From the NCBI RefSeq assembly GCF_000282895.1, contig NZ_ALBQ01000042.1:62001-126000 (forward strand): a DNA stretch of 64,000 bases, in the 5' to 3' direction. The translations under genes and the position numbers were made by a program. How positions within the stretch are numbered: the stretch's first letter is position 1; the number at the start of each line of letters is the position of its first letter. The notes beneath the pieces are model-generated. The model had not been told where the DNA came from, searched no databases, and was given only the letters and a program-made list of their open reading frames with translations. Source of the stretch: Sphingomonas sp. ATCC 31555 (GTDB lineage: Bacteria; Pseudomonadota; Alphaproteobacteria; Sphingomonadales; Sphingomonadaceae). This document shows, piece by piece, positions 1 through 8,266 of the stretch.

Positions 1-162
1 ACGGTCACCCCGGTCGAGAACATCACGATCGCGTTCGACGTGATCAACGTGCTCGGCAACCCGCTGCAGCGCTATCGCCAGTTCGACACTGGCGACAGCT
101 ACACGCGGCAGGTGCTGTATCTCGAGCGCGCCTATTCGCTGGGCGTCCGCTTCCGCTTCTGA
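1..162 (+). CDS. TonB-dependent receptor, C-terminal end (partial)
   Basis: The window opens inside this gene; 53 residues and the stop are visible. The segment includes ENITIAFDVINVLGN, a beta-strand pattern seen near the end of TonB-dependent outer-membrane receptors. It ends in alternating hydrophobic and aromatic residues with a terminal phenylalanine (GVRFRF), the usual C-terminal signature of an outer-membrane beta-barrel. The family imports ligands such as siderophores or glycans using energy from TonB-ExbB-ExbD. The GH43-like gene 75 bp downstream hints at a glycan-utilisation locus. The substrate cannot be read from this fragment. Confidence 0.75.
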   Translation, partial: TVTPVENITIAFDVINVLGNPLQRYRQFDTGDSYTRQVLYLERAYSLGVRFRF

Positions 163-236
163 CCGGGCGGACGGAAGACCGCAGGGCGCGGCCATGGTGC
201 TGCGCCCTCTTCGACACTGCCAGGTGAGGACATGGC

Positions 237-1397
237 ATGCGACGCTTCATCCTGGGATGCGGACTGGCCGCGATCCTCGCGGGCACGGCGCTCGCCGACA
301 ATCCGCAATTCACCGGCGCCGACCCCCACGCCGTCTTCATCGGCAACGAGCTATGGATCTTCCCGACCGGCGGCCCCGGCGGCAGTTGGGCCGCAGACCG
401 CTTCGGCGCCTTCTCCTCGCGTGACCTGCGGCGTTGGCGGGCGCGCGGCGAGCTGATCCGCCGCGACCAGATCACCTGGATCCAGGAGGACGGGGCACCC
501 GCTCATTTTCTCTGGGCGCCGGCGATCGCTACACGGGGCGGCCGCTACTATCTTTACTTCTCGGTCGGGCCGCAGAACCCGACGCCCAGCCGCATCGGTG
601 TGGCCGTCGCAGATCGGCCGGAGGGGCCATATCGCGACTTCGGACACCCCTTGATCGACGATGGCGGACACGGGTTCGAAGCTATCGATCCGATGGTGTT
701 TGTCGATCCCCGCACGGGCAAGGCCTTCCTCTACGCAGGCGGCAGCGCGGGCGCGAAGCTGCGCCTTTGGGAACTCCGTGCCGACATGACGAGTATCGCC
801 CGCGAGGTACCGGTCGCGACGCCGCCCCGATTTACGGAGGGTGCGTTCATGCATGTGCGTGGCGGCACCTATTATCTGTCGTACAGTCATGGGCGTTGGA
901 ACGGCCCTGACTATTCGGTGCACTATGCCACCGCGCGCTCGCCGACCGGCCCCTGGGTCTATCGTGGCGCGGTTCTGAGGAGCGACGCGCGACATCAGGG
1001 ACCCGGTCATCACAGCTTCGTGCGTACCCCGTACGGTGAATGGCTGATCGTCTATCACCGCTGGGAGCGTGCGCGCGGCCCGGGCCCCTATGTGGGAAAG
1101 CGACAAATAGCGATCGATCGCGTGCGCTACGCAGGCGACGGCAAAATCCGTCCGGTAGTGATGACCGACGGCACGGCAGCACCCACGCTGCGAAAAGACC
1201 TCACGGCGCCGCGATCACCGAAGCGAGCTTTTTCAAGGCGGTCCAGCCGACCAGCACGCCTTGACCGCTGCGACAACATCGAGCCGTTCGCAGGATGGCG
1301 TTGGGATTCACGCAGCAGCCGAGCGGTACCATCTGACGCAACAGAGAATTGGCTGGCGGTATGGTCCCAGGGGATCCCAGGCCCATTGACGTCTTAG
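237..1397 (+). CDS. GH43-like secreted glycoside hydrolase with an abnormal C-terminal tail
   Basis: The start is preceded by AGGTGAGG and followed by a signal peptide of about 20 residues ending in TALA. The body fits a five-bladed beta-propeller of glycoside hydrolase family 43. An early Asp (GADPHAVFIGN) suits the general base, the Asp in EAIDPMVFVD suits the pKa modulator, and the Glu in TEGAFMHVRGG suits the general acid. Such enzymes act on arabinan, xylan or related glycans in the periplasm or outside the cell. The fold appears complete near residue 320 (about position 1195). Beyond it lie some 65 Arg/Ser-rich residues that do not look like a protein domain, so the original end was probably lost in a rearrangement. 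The substrate is not predictable. Confidence 0.7.
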   Translation: MRRFILGCGLAAILAGTALADNPQFTGADPHAVFIGNELWIFPTGGPGGSWAADRFGAFSSRDLRRWRARGELIRRDQITWIQEDGAPAHFLWAPAIATRGGRYYLYFSVGPQNPTPSRIGVAVADRPEGPYRDFGHPLIDDGGHGFEAIDPMVFVDPRTGKAFLYAGGSAGAKLRLWELRADMTSIAREVPVATPPRFTEGAFMHVRGGTYYLSYSHGRWNGPDYSVHYATARSPTGPWVYRGAVLRSDARHQGPGHHSFVRTPYGEWLIVYHRWERARGPGPYVGKRQIAIDRVRYAGDGKIRPVVMTDGTAAPTLRKDLTAPRSPKRAFSRRSSRPARLDRCDNIEPFAGWRWDSRSSRAVPSDATENWLAVWSQGIPGPLTS

Positions 1398-1441
1398 CCC
1401 GTCAAACATGGAGCGGCCGCAAACAGCCCGTTGTCGGGAAG

Positions 1442-1488
1442 GGCGCCCCGAGGTGAAAGCGCCGGGCACTCAGATCATTGGGAAATTC
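1442..1488 (+). repeat. Dispersed ~47-bp repeat, copy A
   Basis: This segment closely matches 3008-3054 and 16480-16527, sharing the cores GAAAGCG, GGGCACTCA and TCATTGGGAAAT in the same order. It lies in non-coding DNA between the GH43-like gene and the RND remnant. Read on the minus strand it gives FPNDLSARRFHLG. One base is missing relative to copy C near the low-coordinate edge. Confidence 0.7.
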
Positions 1489-1546
1489 GCTATGAACTAA
1501 CCCGAGGAGCCAGGTGAGCCGGCGCTTCCGATACAGACGCGTCCGT

Positions 1547-2222
1547 TCAGGTCCGTAGCGCGTAGAGCGCCGGCAGGAACACCAGCGTCAGGATCGTGCC
1601 GCCCAGGGTGCCGCCGATCAGCGTAACCGCCATCGAGCCCCAGAAGACTGACTGGATCAGCGGCATGAAGGCCAGCACCGCCGCCAGCGCGGTGAGGACC
1701 ACCGGTCGTGACCGCTGCACCGTTGCTTCCACCACCGCGTCATAAGGGTTCATCCCCAGCTTCTCGTTGTCGTGGATCTGGCCGATCAAGATCAGCGTGT
1801 TGGGCATCAGGATGCCGGCAAGTGCGATCAGCCCCAAGATGGCGTTGAAGCCGAACGGCTGGCCGGTCACGAGCAGCGTGGGGACGACGCCGATAGGGCC
1901 CAGCGAGGCGGTGGCGAGTACGATCCCCATCGCGGACAGGCTGCGAACCTGCAGGATGATCACGATCATCATCAGGAAGATCATGATCGGGAAGATCGGC
2001 GCCAGCGCGCTGTTTGCCTTGGCGGCTGCGAGCGCTCGCCGACGATGTTGATCTTGTTGACGCCGGCCACATGGAGCAGCCGCTGACGCAGCGTCTCGGC
2101 CTCGCGCGCCAGGTAGCGCTGGGGCTCGCCTTTCGCCTGGAGCGCATAGAGCGCGAAGGTCACGTCGCCATATTCGTCGTTGACGAACGGACCAACTACG
2201 CCGCGCGGCAGCTTCGCCGTCT
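1547..2222 (-). pseudogene. RND efflux pump remnant with internal deletion
   Basis: Two pieces of an AcrB/MexB-like inner-membrane transporter are recognisable. From about 2222 to 2034 one frame reads LPRGVVGPFVNDEYGD and on to VNKINIVGE, which belongs to the first periplasmic porter domain. From about 2026 to 1547 another frame reads the last transmembrane half, with PIFPIMIFLMMIVIILQ, MPNTLILIGQIHDNE and a C-terminal FLPALYALRT. Several hundred residues between them are missing and the frame changes at the join, so no working pump can be made. The upstream edge abuts a thiolase fragment. Family pumps are over 1000 residues; about 220 remain here. Confidence 0.8.
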
Positions 2223-2887
2223 CGTTGGACATGCTCGTCGGTATCGAAGCGTACCATGCCCTTGCGCGTCGCGATCTCGACCGGGACGATCTGTTCCGCG
2301 AACCGTCCCTCGGTGATGGCGCGGGCGGCGCGGCGATGCCCCTCGGCGGCGAGCGCGTCCTGCGCCGCGCGGTCAATGCCGTTCCGCGCGGCGACGTTTT
2401 CTGCGGTGATGCCCATATGAAACCCGTCGATCGGATCGGCCAGCGTCTGGGTCAGCGCGTCGTGCATCGTCACCGGCCCCATCTTCTGGCCGAAGCGTGC
2501 GGCGTGCACGTGGTGCGGTGCCTGGCTCATGTTCTCCGCCCCGCCGGCGACCGCGAATGCGGCATCGCCGAGCAGGATCATCTGGCTTGCGGAAACGATC
2601 GCCTGCACCCCCGATCCGCAGAGCCGGTTGAGGGTGAGCGCAGGCGTTCCGACGAGGATACCTGCCGCCAGCGCGGCGACGCGCGCGAGATAGGCGTCTT
2701 GAGGTCTTGTGGGGATCACCTGGCCCATCACCACATGGTCGACCTCTGCAAGTGCGATTCCGGCGCGACGCACTGCTTCCGCGATCACGATCCTCCCGAG
2801 CTCCGCTGCGGGCACGTCCTTCAGCGTCCCGCCAAAGTCTCCGATAGCGGTGCGAACTCCGGACAAGATCACTACTGCATCGCGCAT
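2222..2887 (-). pseudogene. Acetyl-CoA acetyltransferase (thiolase), N-terminal fragment
   Basis: The start MRDAVVILSGVRTAIGDFGG and the nucleophile region NRLCGSGVQAI, with the acylated cysteine, identify a thiolase that condenses or cleaves acyl-CoA. GGAENMSQAPH and DGFHMGITAEN follow in the expected order. The match stops after FDTDEHVQRDGEAA, about 225 residues into a normal ~390-residue enzyme. The distal catalytic Cys and His are absent. The reading frame continues into RND-derived DNA, making a chimeric open frame of no plausible function. In-frame codons extend upstream to 3040, but ATG 2887 is the family start. Confidence 0.8.
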
Positions 2888-3007
2888 CCCGTACTCCGCT
2901 GATCCGTCGCCATGAATGTCCCCGAAACGGTGCGGCCTATCGGATGCGGGGGCAACCCGCCGAAAGAACAGGGAGGCAATCGGATCGGCGGTCTGCGGAA
3001 AACCGTT

Positions 3008-3054
3008 GGCGCACCCGGCATGAAAGCGTTGGGCACTCAAATCATTGGGAAATC
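3008..3054 (+). repeat. Dispersed ~47-bp repeat, copy B
   Basis: This is the second copy, in the same orientation as copies A and C. Read on the minus strand it encodes FPNDLSAQRFHAGCA. Copies A and B flank the thiolase/RND chimera as direct repeats. Confidence 0.7.
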
Positions 3055-3153
3055 CTGGTCGGGTTTGACCGCTGATGTCTGGAATGCGTTCATCCGGGCG
3101 CCTCGCAGCGCAGAAAAACCCTGAATGCGGACTTCGGAGATTGAGCGATCCGC

Positions 3154-3452
3154 TCAGACCAACTCCACCTTCAAGATCTTGCCCACGCTATGCGCTGCAC
3201 GTGCGAGCGTTTCGAGCGTCACATTGTGCTCGTTGGGGTCGAGAACACGATCCAGCTGTTTGCGGCTGGTGCTCATGCGCTCGGCCATAGCTGCCTTGGT
3301 AAGGCGTTCTGCCTGCATCGCCTCGCGCAGCGCAAAGGGATGACCCGTTTCAGGGCGGCGGCGGTGACTTCTTCGCGGATCCCGTCCTCGTCCAGGAACC
3401 GGTCCAAGGTCTTGAATGCGCGGGGATCGCGAGGACCCCTAATTTCGTCCAC
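3154..3452 (-). pseudogene. XRE-type helix-turn-helix regulator (antitoxin-like), frameshifted
   Basis: The first part reads FLDEDGIREEVTAAALKRVI. The second, in another frame, reads FALREAMQAERLTKAAMAE and continues through TSRKQLDRVLDPNEHNVT to KILKVELV and a stop at 3154. Together they make a ~100-residue helix-turn-helix protein of the HigA-like antitoxin type. One base appears to be missing near 3338-3341, so the DNA-binding half is out of frame. GTG at 3452 is preceded by GGGAG and is the likely start. The IS630 element begins 18 bp upstream, so any partner toxin or native promoter has been separated from it. A sequencing error is an alternative explanation for the shift. Confidence 0.75.
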
Positions 3453-3478
3453 TCTCAATTCTCCCTGCTAGAGCATTT

Positions 3479-4093
3479 TCACATTGACCGTTGATACCCG
3501 GCGGCGTGGAAGAAGTTGGCACATTCGTGGGGAGGGAAGCGATCAAGCAGGTCGCCGATGCGCTCGATAAGGGCATCGACGGTTCGGGCTGGCTGCTGGT
3601 GCAGGAGCGCCTTGAGCTTGGCGAAGGCCATCTCGATCGGGTTCATGTCGGGGCTGTACGGGGGCAGGTAGAAGAGTTGGGCGCGCCGGGCGGTGATCGC
3701 CTCGCGGATGCCGGCGACCTTGTGTGCGGGCAGATTGTCGAGCACCACGACATCGCCGCGTCGGAGCGTGGGTGCCAGGACGTCGCGGATATAGACCCGG
3801 AAGGCATCGCCATCCATCGGCCCATCGAGCCCCCAGGGCGCGGTCATGCCCGTCAGGCGCAGGCCGGCGATGAAGGTCATCGTCTTCCAGTGTCCGAACG
3901 GCACGCGATCGCGGCAACGTTCGCCGACCGGCGCCCAGCCATAGAGCCGCGCCATCTTGGTGTTTACCCCCGTCTCGTCGAGGAAGACGAGGCTCTCAGG
4001 GTCGATGAACGGCTGGGCTGCCCGCCACAGCTTGCGACGTGCCGCCACGTCGGACCGCTCCTGCTCGGCTGCGTGCAGGGCTTTCTTTAAACG
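3479..4093 (-). CDS. IS630 transposase, catalytic frame (orfB)
   Basis: The frame begins at the slip site as KKALHAAEQERSDVAARRK and contains the DDE catalytic core. The residues fit as follows: first Asp in VFLDETGVNTKM, second in VVVLDNLPAHK, Glu in YSPDMNPIEMAFAKLK. It ends at RSM just inside the element border. No convincing independent start lies at its head, so expression probably relies on a frameshift from orfA. The core looks intact, so transposition competence is plausible. Confidence 0.8.
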   Translation of the reverse strand, partial: RLKKALHAAEQERSDVAARRKLWRAAQPFIDPESLVFLDETGVNTKMARLYGWAPVGERCRDRVPFGHWKTMTFIAGLRLTGMTAPWGLDGPMDGDAFRVYIRDVLAPTLRRGDVVVLDNLPAHKVAGIREAITARRAQLFYLPPYSPDMNPIEMAFAKLKALLHQQPARTVDALIERIGDLLDRFPPHECANFFHAAGYQRSM

Positions 4094-4454
4094 ACAGGCC
4101 GAGCCGCCGAACCGCGTTCCACATCGCGCCGGTGCTGAGCCCGATCCCGTGTTCGGCCAGCAGCCACGCTTTCGCCTGCGCCAGCGTGATCCCCGGCTGC
4201 GAGCGGATGTGCGCCGCCAGCGCCAGCTCCTGTATTGGGGAGAGCTTGCGCGGGGGACGGCCGCGGTTCGGGTTGATCCCGGCATCACCGGTCAGCCGCC
4301 GCCGGATCCGCGCCTTGTAGATGTAGGCAATACTGACCTTGAAGATCACTGCCGCCTCGCGGACCGGCATCCCGCCGTCCACCGCCGCCAGCACCCGATC
4401 ACGCAAATCCTGCGAGTAGCTCTGCCCAGATCGCCAACCCGTTGCCGCCTTCAT
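3996..4454 (-). CDS. IS630 transposase, N-terminal frame (orfA)
   Basis: This frame carries the helix-turn-helix DNA-binding part of an IS630 transposase. SYSQDLRDRVLAAVDGG opens the domain, followed by a winged-helix-like stretch and the NRGRPPRKLSPIQELALA linker. In-frame sequence after LGLSFK is off-register and not transposase-like. The protein therefore continues by a one-base slip into the catalytic frame at TTTAAAG (4085-4091). Without slippage only this DNA-binding product is made, and such products can act as inhibitors in other IS families. Confidence 0.75.
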   Translation of the reverse strand: MKAATGWRSGQSYSQDLRDRVLAAVDGGMPVREAAVIFKVSIAYIYKARIRRRLTGDAGINPNRGRPPRKLSPIQELALAAHIRSQPGITLAQAKAWLLAEHGIGLSTGAMWNAVRRLGLSFKESPARSRAGAVRRGGTSQAVAGSPAVHRP

Positions 4455-4763
4455 CGTGACGGCAGCCTATGAATCACACGATCAGCGAAAAGGGAATCCC
4501 TCGCGATTCCGCCCATCGCGAACCCGCTCTAGCGTCAGAAGCCGACATGCGGCGATCGCCTAACCAACAAGCTCCTTAACATTCAAGCTTATCCGCTGGG
4601 GATTTTTTGGATTCCCTGGAAAGACCTAGCGTCATCCTACCGGACGGACCGGTGCTGCCGCTAGCCGGATCGAAGCGATGAAGACGACGCGGTTCCAGCC
4701 TTTGCCAAGCGCTGGGAGCACGCCTTCCCCTCGGGAACGTGGAGACCGTGCGGAACCGTCCGG

Positions 4764-5426
4764 TCAGGCCGCGATCGGAAGCGCTGCCGCTTCCGCTTGG
4801 CCTACCTTGCGAGCATGGCGTGCCTGAATGGCATTCAGCGCCTTGAGAAGGCTGGTTACCGCACCCTCCGTGCTATCGAAGTCATGGCGCTTGGTTTTGA
4901 GGGCGCCTTCATTGATGAGCGTCTCCAGTGCAAGCCGCGCCCGCGAAACACGACTTTTGACCGTGCCCAGCATCACGCCGGTAACCTCGGCGACTTCCTC
5001 ATAGGACATGCCTGCCGCGGCAACCAAGATGATCGCCTCGCGCTGGTCAGGGGATATCTGCTGGAGCGCCCGCATCAGGTCGCGAAGCTCCACCGTCTTG
5101 TCCTGACTGGCCGGCGCGGCCAGGACGCGATCCGCGACGAGGTCGTTCCACTCCCCCACGAAACGCTTGCGACGCGTCTGGCTGAAATAGAGGTTCCGCA
5201 AAATGGTGAACGCCCACGCCTTGAAGTTCGTCCCCGCCTGAAACCGGCTACGCGCGGACCATGCCTTGAGCATGGTCTCCTGGACGAGATCGTCCGTCGT
5301 ATCGCGGTTGCCGCATAGCCCCCGCCCGAAGGCGCGGAGGTGCGGTATGACCTTCTGCAGCTGGTCCTTGAATTCTTCATCGGTGAGCGGCGTAGTGCTC
5401 GAACCGTTCATATTAGCCTTTTGCAT
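4764..5426 (-). CDS. ecfG: EcfG-like ECF sigma factor (general stress response type)
   Basis: A 220-residue sigma-70 family protein. Region 2 includes LRAFGRGLCGN, DDLVQETMLKAW and NFKAWAFTILRNLYFS; region 4 includes QREAIILVAAAGMSYEEVAE and VKSRVSRARLAL. This pattern matches the alphaproteobacterial ECF15/EcfG group that directs the general stress response and is held by the anti-sigma factor NepR. A perfect GGAAC-N16-CGTT promoter of that group lies just upstream at 5460-5484, so ATGs upstream of it are unlikely starts. ATG 5426 is preferred; ATG 5411 also has a site (AAAAGG). No phyR or nepR is visible here, so this may be a secondary EcfG paralogue. The symbol is given by similarity only. 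Confidence 0.8.
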   Translation of the reverse strand: MQKANMNGSSTTPLTDEEFKDQLQKVIPHLRAFGRGLCGNRDTTDDLVQETMLKAWSARSRFQAGTNFKAWAFTILRNLYFSQTRRKRFVGEWNDLVADRVLAAPASQDKTVELRDLMRALQQISPDQREAIILVAAAGMSYEEVAEVTGVMLGTVKSRVSRARLALETLINEGALKTKRHDFDSTEGAVTSLLKALNAIQARHARKVGQAEAAALPIAA

Positions 5427-5459
5427 GGTTTTCCCGCCCTGTGTCCTGTTCCTCGCAAA

Positions 5460-5484
5460 AACGTTTCGGAAAAGAAACCGTTCC
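5460..5484 (-). promoter_or_regulatory. EcfG-type promoter upstream of the sigma factor gene
   Basis: On the minus strand GGAAC (5484-5480) is followed after exactly 16 bases by CGTT (5463-5460). This matches the known consensus for alphaproteobacterial general-stress sigma factors. It lies 33 bases ahead of ATG 5426, which implies autoregulation. Confidence 0.75.
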
Positions 5485-5598
5485 ACGGCTTTCCCGTTCT
5501 CGCGCTAGTTCACGTCACTACCGTGGTGCCGGAACCGGCCAGGCCCAGCGGTTGCCGCGATTACCGGGTGATGTCGCGAGGCCGAAAATCGGAACCGT

Positions 5599-7638
5599 TC
5601 ACGGCTCGATGCGCTGGACCAATACGACAGCGTTGGGCTTCCTCGCTTCCTGTTCAAGCGCGTGCGTTCGCTGATCGAGCAGTTCGCGCACCTTGGTTGC
5701 GAGCCCGGCATAGGTGAAGGGCTTGGCGATCAGATCCACCGTCGGCGCCAGCCGACCGTCGCTCATCATGAAGTCGCTAGGGTACCCCGACGCGAACAGC
5801 ACGCGAAGGCCCGGGCGGAGACTATGGGCCCGGTCCGCGAGCTCGCGACCGGACATCTTGGGCATGACGACGTCCGTCAGCAGCATCGAGATCGCCAGGT
5901 CGTCGCGTCCCAGCAGGTTTATAGCATCTGCTCCGTCGTCGGCCTCGATCACGCGGTAGCCGAGCTCGCGCAGGATGCCGGCCGTGTAGGCCCGCACGTC
6001 GTCGTCGTCCTCGACGACCAGGATAGTCTCGTCGGCGCTGCCCGTCTCAGGAGCCGCGTCGTCGCTCTTCGTCTCGATCGAAGCCCCTTGCGCCTGGCGC
6101 GCGAGATACAGGCAGACGGTCGTGCCTTGCCCCTCCACCGAGGCGATCGAGATGTGCCCGCCTGACTGCTTGACGAAGCCATATACCATCGAGAGCCCGA
6201 GGCCGGTGCCCTTGCCTACCTCCTTGGTGGTGAAGAACGGGTCGAAGACCTTGGCCATCGTCTCAGGCGACATGCCGGTGCCGGTGTCTGCGACGGAAAT
6301 AGCCACGTAAGATCCGGGCGGGCAATCGTCCGAAAGCTGCTCCCGCAGTTCGATGTTCTCTGCCTTGATGGTGAGATCGCCGCCCGCCGGCATGGCATCA
6401 CGGGCATTCACCGCCAGGTTGAGGATGACGTTTTCGAGCTGGTGCGGGTCCACCTCGACCGCCCAGAGGCCAGGTTCCGCGACGATCCGAACAGCGATCG
6501 CCTCGGAAATCGAGCGCGAGAGCAGATCGGTCATACCGTCCAATACACGCGCGACATCGATGGTCTTTGGCTCCAGCGGCTGTCGCCGGGAAAAGGCGAG
6601 AAGGCGCTGCGTCAGTGCGGCTGCGCGCTCGGCTCCCTTCAGCGCATGCTCCAGCGAGCGGCGAATGCGCGGGTCTGCGGCGTCCCCCATGCGCCGAAGC
6701 GCTGTGTCGACATTGCCGATGATGACGGTGAGCAGATTGTTGAAGTCGTGCGCGATACCCCCGGTCAGCTGGCCGACCGCTTCCATTTTCTGCGCTTGGC
6801 GCAGCGCATCTTCGGTCTGCCGGTGCTCGGCCACTTCCTGCTGGACGCGCATCTCCAGCGTTTCCGCGAGCTCGCGCAGGCGGGCTTCCTGATCTTTGGC
6901 GTCCGTCACGTCATAGATGACACCGATCAAACGGTAGCCCGACCCTTCGCGCAGCACTTCGCCGCGACGTGCAATCCAGCGATACCTGCCGTCATCGCGG
7001 CGAACGACGCAAAACACGCCTTCGAGCGTATCCGGGATCATGCCGCTTCCCGGCTGAGGAAGCAGCGGCGGCTCGCCGGCGGCGAGCACATTGTTGATGG
7101 TCTTGACCGGGAGCGCGGTCGCAGGCTGCAGGCCCAGCAACTGGCAGAACTCGGCTGAGACCGCTGCCGTGGCGAAACCGTCGATATATTCGAATGTTCC
7201 GACTCCGCCCGCAGACTGGGCGATGCGCAGCCGCTCCTCGGTGCGTTTCCGCTCGGTGACATCAATGAAAAGACCGGTAAAGCGGAGCGGTTCGTCGTCC
7301 GCATCGAGATGCAACTGGCCGCGCCCGTGCATCCACAAGGTCGATCCATCCGGCGCGATGATCCGGAATTCCTTGGAGAAGTGCTCTGCACCGGCCAGGA
7401 TGCCGGCAATGGCGATACGAATGCGCGGTCGATCGGCGCTGTGAATGGCCTTGAAGAAGGTGGACGTCGGGAGCGCCGACACTGCAGCTTCCGCTTCCAG
7501 CCCGTATAGTTCCGCGAACGCTGCATCGACGCGCAGCGTGTCGGAAGCGATATCCCAATCCCAGCTACCGCTGGCGCCGACCGCAGCCATGAAGGCGCGA
7601 TCTTGTCCGCCAGCGTAGAATGGCGATTCAGGCATCAT
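5599..7638 (-). CDS. PAS-containing hybrid sensor histidine kinase with receiver domain
   Basis: A soluble hybrid kinase of 679 residues. Two PAS-type sensor regions lie at about 15-130 and 140-250, each ending in a PAC-like motif (FTGLFIDVTERKRTEER; LIGVIYDVTDAKDQE). A coiled segment leads to HisKA with His297 in GGIAHDFNNLL. The ATPase domain carries NLAVNARDAMP, DTGTGM and GKGTGLGLSMVYG. A receiver domain with Asp589 in LLTDVVMPKMSG closes the protein. There are no membrane segments, so the signal is cytoplasmic. The ATGATG start overlaps the TGA of the CheC-like gene, making it the last gene of the chemosensory operon. It is a HisKA, not HWE, kinase, so a direct role in the general stress response is not implied. 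Confidence 0.85.
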   Translation of the reverse strand: MMPESPFYAGGQDRAFMAAVGASGSWDWDIASDTLRVDAAFAELYGLEAEAAVSALPTSTFFKAIHSADRPRIRIAIAGILAGAEHFSKEFRIIAPDGSTLWMHGRGQLHLDADDEPLRFTGLFIDVTERKRTEERLRIAQSAGGVGTFEYIDGFATAAVSAEFCQLLGLQPATALPVKTINNVLAAGEPPLLPQPGSGMIPDTLEGVFCVVRRDDGRYRWIARRGEVLREGSGYRLIGVIYDVTDAKDQEARLRELAETLEMRVQQEVAEHRQTEDALRQAQKMEAVGQLTGGIAHDFNNLLTVIIGNVDTALRRMGDAADPRIRRSLEHALKGAERAAALTQRLLAFSRRQPLEPKTIDVARVLDGMTDLLSRSISEAIAVRIVAEPGLWAVEVDPHQLENVILNLAVNARDAMPAGGDLTIKAENIELREQLSDDCPPGSYVAISVADTGTGMSPETMAKVFDPFFTTKEVGKGTGLGLSMVYGFVKQSGGHISIASVEGQGTTVCLYLARQAQGASIETKSDDAAPETGSADETILVVEDDDDVRAYTAGILRELGYRVIEADDGADAINLLGRDDLAISMLLTDVVMPKMSGRELADRAHSLRPGLRVLFASGYPSDFMMSDGRLAPTVDLIAKPFTYAGLATKVRELLDQRTHALEQEARKPNAVVLVQRIEP

Positions 7639-8266
7639 TGCCGACAACTCTTTCGATGAACTCGTCAAGAAGCTCCTTGATCGTTTCAAGCGACGGTAGA
7701 TCCATGATCATGGCGATGTAGCCGCGAATGTCGCGCTTCCGCACAGCAAAATCGATATAGAGAAAAAGCACCAGACCGTCCGTGGCACCGTCGCCCTCCA
7801 CATCGAACAGCGTCGCGCTGTCGCCCCGGAGAACCTCCGGGATCGTCATTGTCAGCGATCGCTTCAGCATGTTGGCTATGGTGGCGAGACAGGAATTGAG
7901 GATGACGTTGCCCGTTTCGGTCAGGGCCTCGGTCTCCATTTCCATCAGATCTGTACCGGTGAGCGTGTCGCCTGTCACCGCGCGCGCAAGCTCGAGGCTG
8001 TTGCCTTCCGGGAAGATTAACAGGGCCCTTCCCGCGAAGGGGCCACTGAAATCCTGGCGTACTGCTACGAGGCCGGAATCCTCGCGTTCTCCGATGAGCC
8101 GCGCCGCACGGTGCTGGCTAACCACATCGATCGAGGGCACCGACAGGCTGACCTGATCGCCGATCATTTTACGAAGGCTCGACGCTGCTCGGCTCACGCC
8201 GATGTTCACGATCTCGGTAAGCGCGTCCCGCTCGAGCTCTCCGAGCATCACATTGTCGAGAGTCAC
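7628..8266 (-). CDS. CheC-like phosphatase (CheC/CheX family)
   Basis: A 212-residue protein with both CheC phosphatase signatures. The first is ALTEIVNIGVSRAASSLRKM followed by a downstream proline; the second is ALTETGNVILNSCLATIANM followed by MTIPEV. The Glu and Asn residues that strip phosphate from CheY-P are present in each half. Its start overlaps the stop of the CheY-like gene (ATGA), which fits a kinase-receiver-phosphatase set. No CheD partner is visible. The likely role is to reset the adjacent response regulator. Confidence 0.75.
   Translation of the reverse strand: MTLDNVMLGELERDALTEIVNIGVSRAASSLRKMIGDQVSLSVPSIDVVSQHRAARLIGEREDSGLVAVRQDFSGPFAGRALLIFPEGNSLELARAVTGDTLTGTDLMEMETEALTETGNVILNSCLATIANMLKRSLTMTIPEVLRGDSATLFDVEGDGATDGLVLFLYIDFAVRKRDIRGYIAMIMDLPSLETIKELLDEFIERVVGNDA

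Larger units (their letters stand above)
3471..4529 (-). mobile_element. IS630-family insertion sequence
   Basis: Both edges sit at TA dinucleotides (3469-3470 and 4530-4531), the target duplication expected of IS630/mariner-type elements. The ends start GAGCATTTTC on the left and, inverted, GAGCGGGTTC on the right, an imperfect terminal inverted repeat. Inside, two overlapping minus-strand frames encode a DDE transposase. The element is about 1.06 kb, normal for the family. Confidence 0.85.

Noticed and set aside
1201..1386. Minus-strand open frame ending WTALKKLASVIAAP
   Set aside because: It has no ribosome site and only its last ~20 residues look protein-like. It may be a gene fragment but cannot be assigned.
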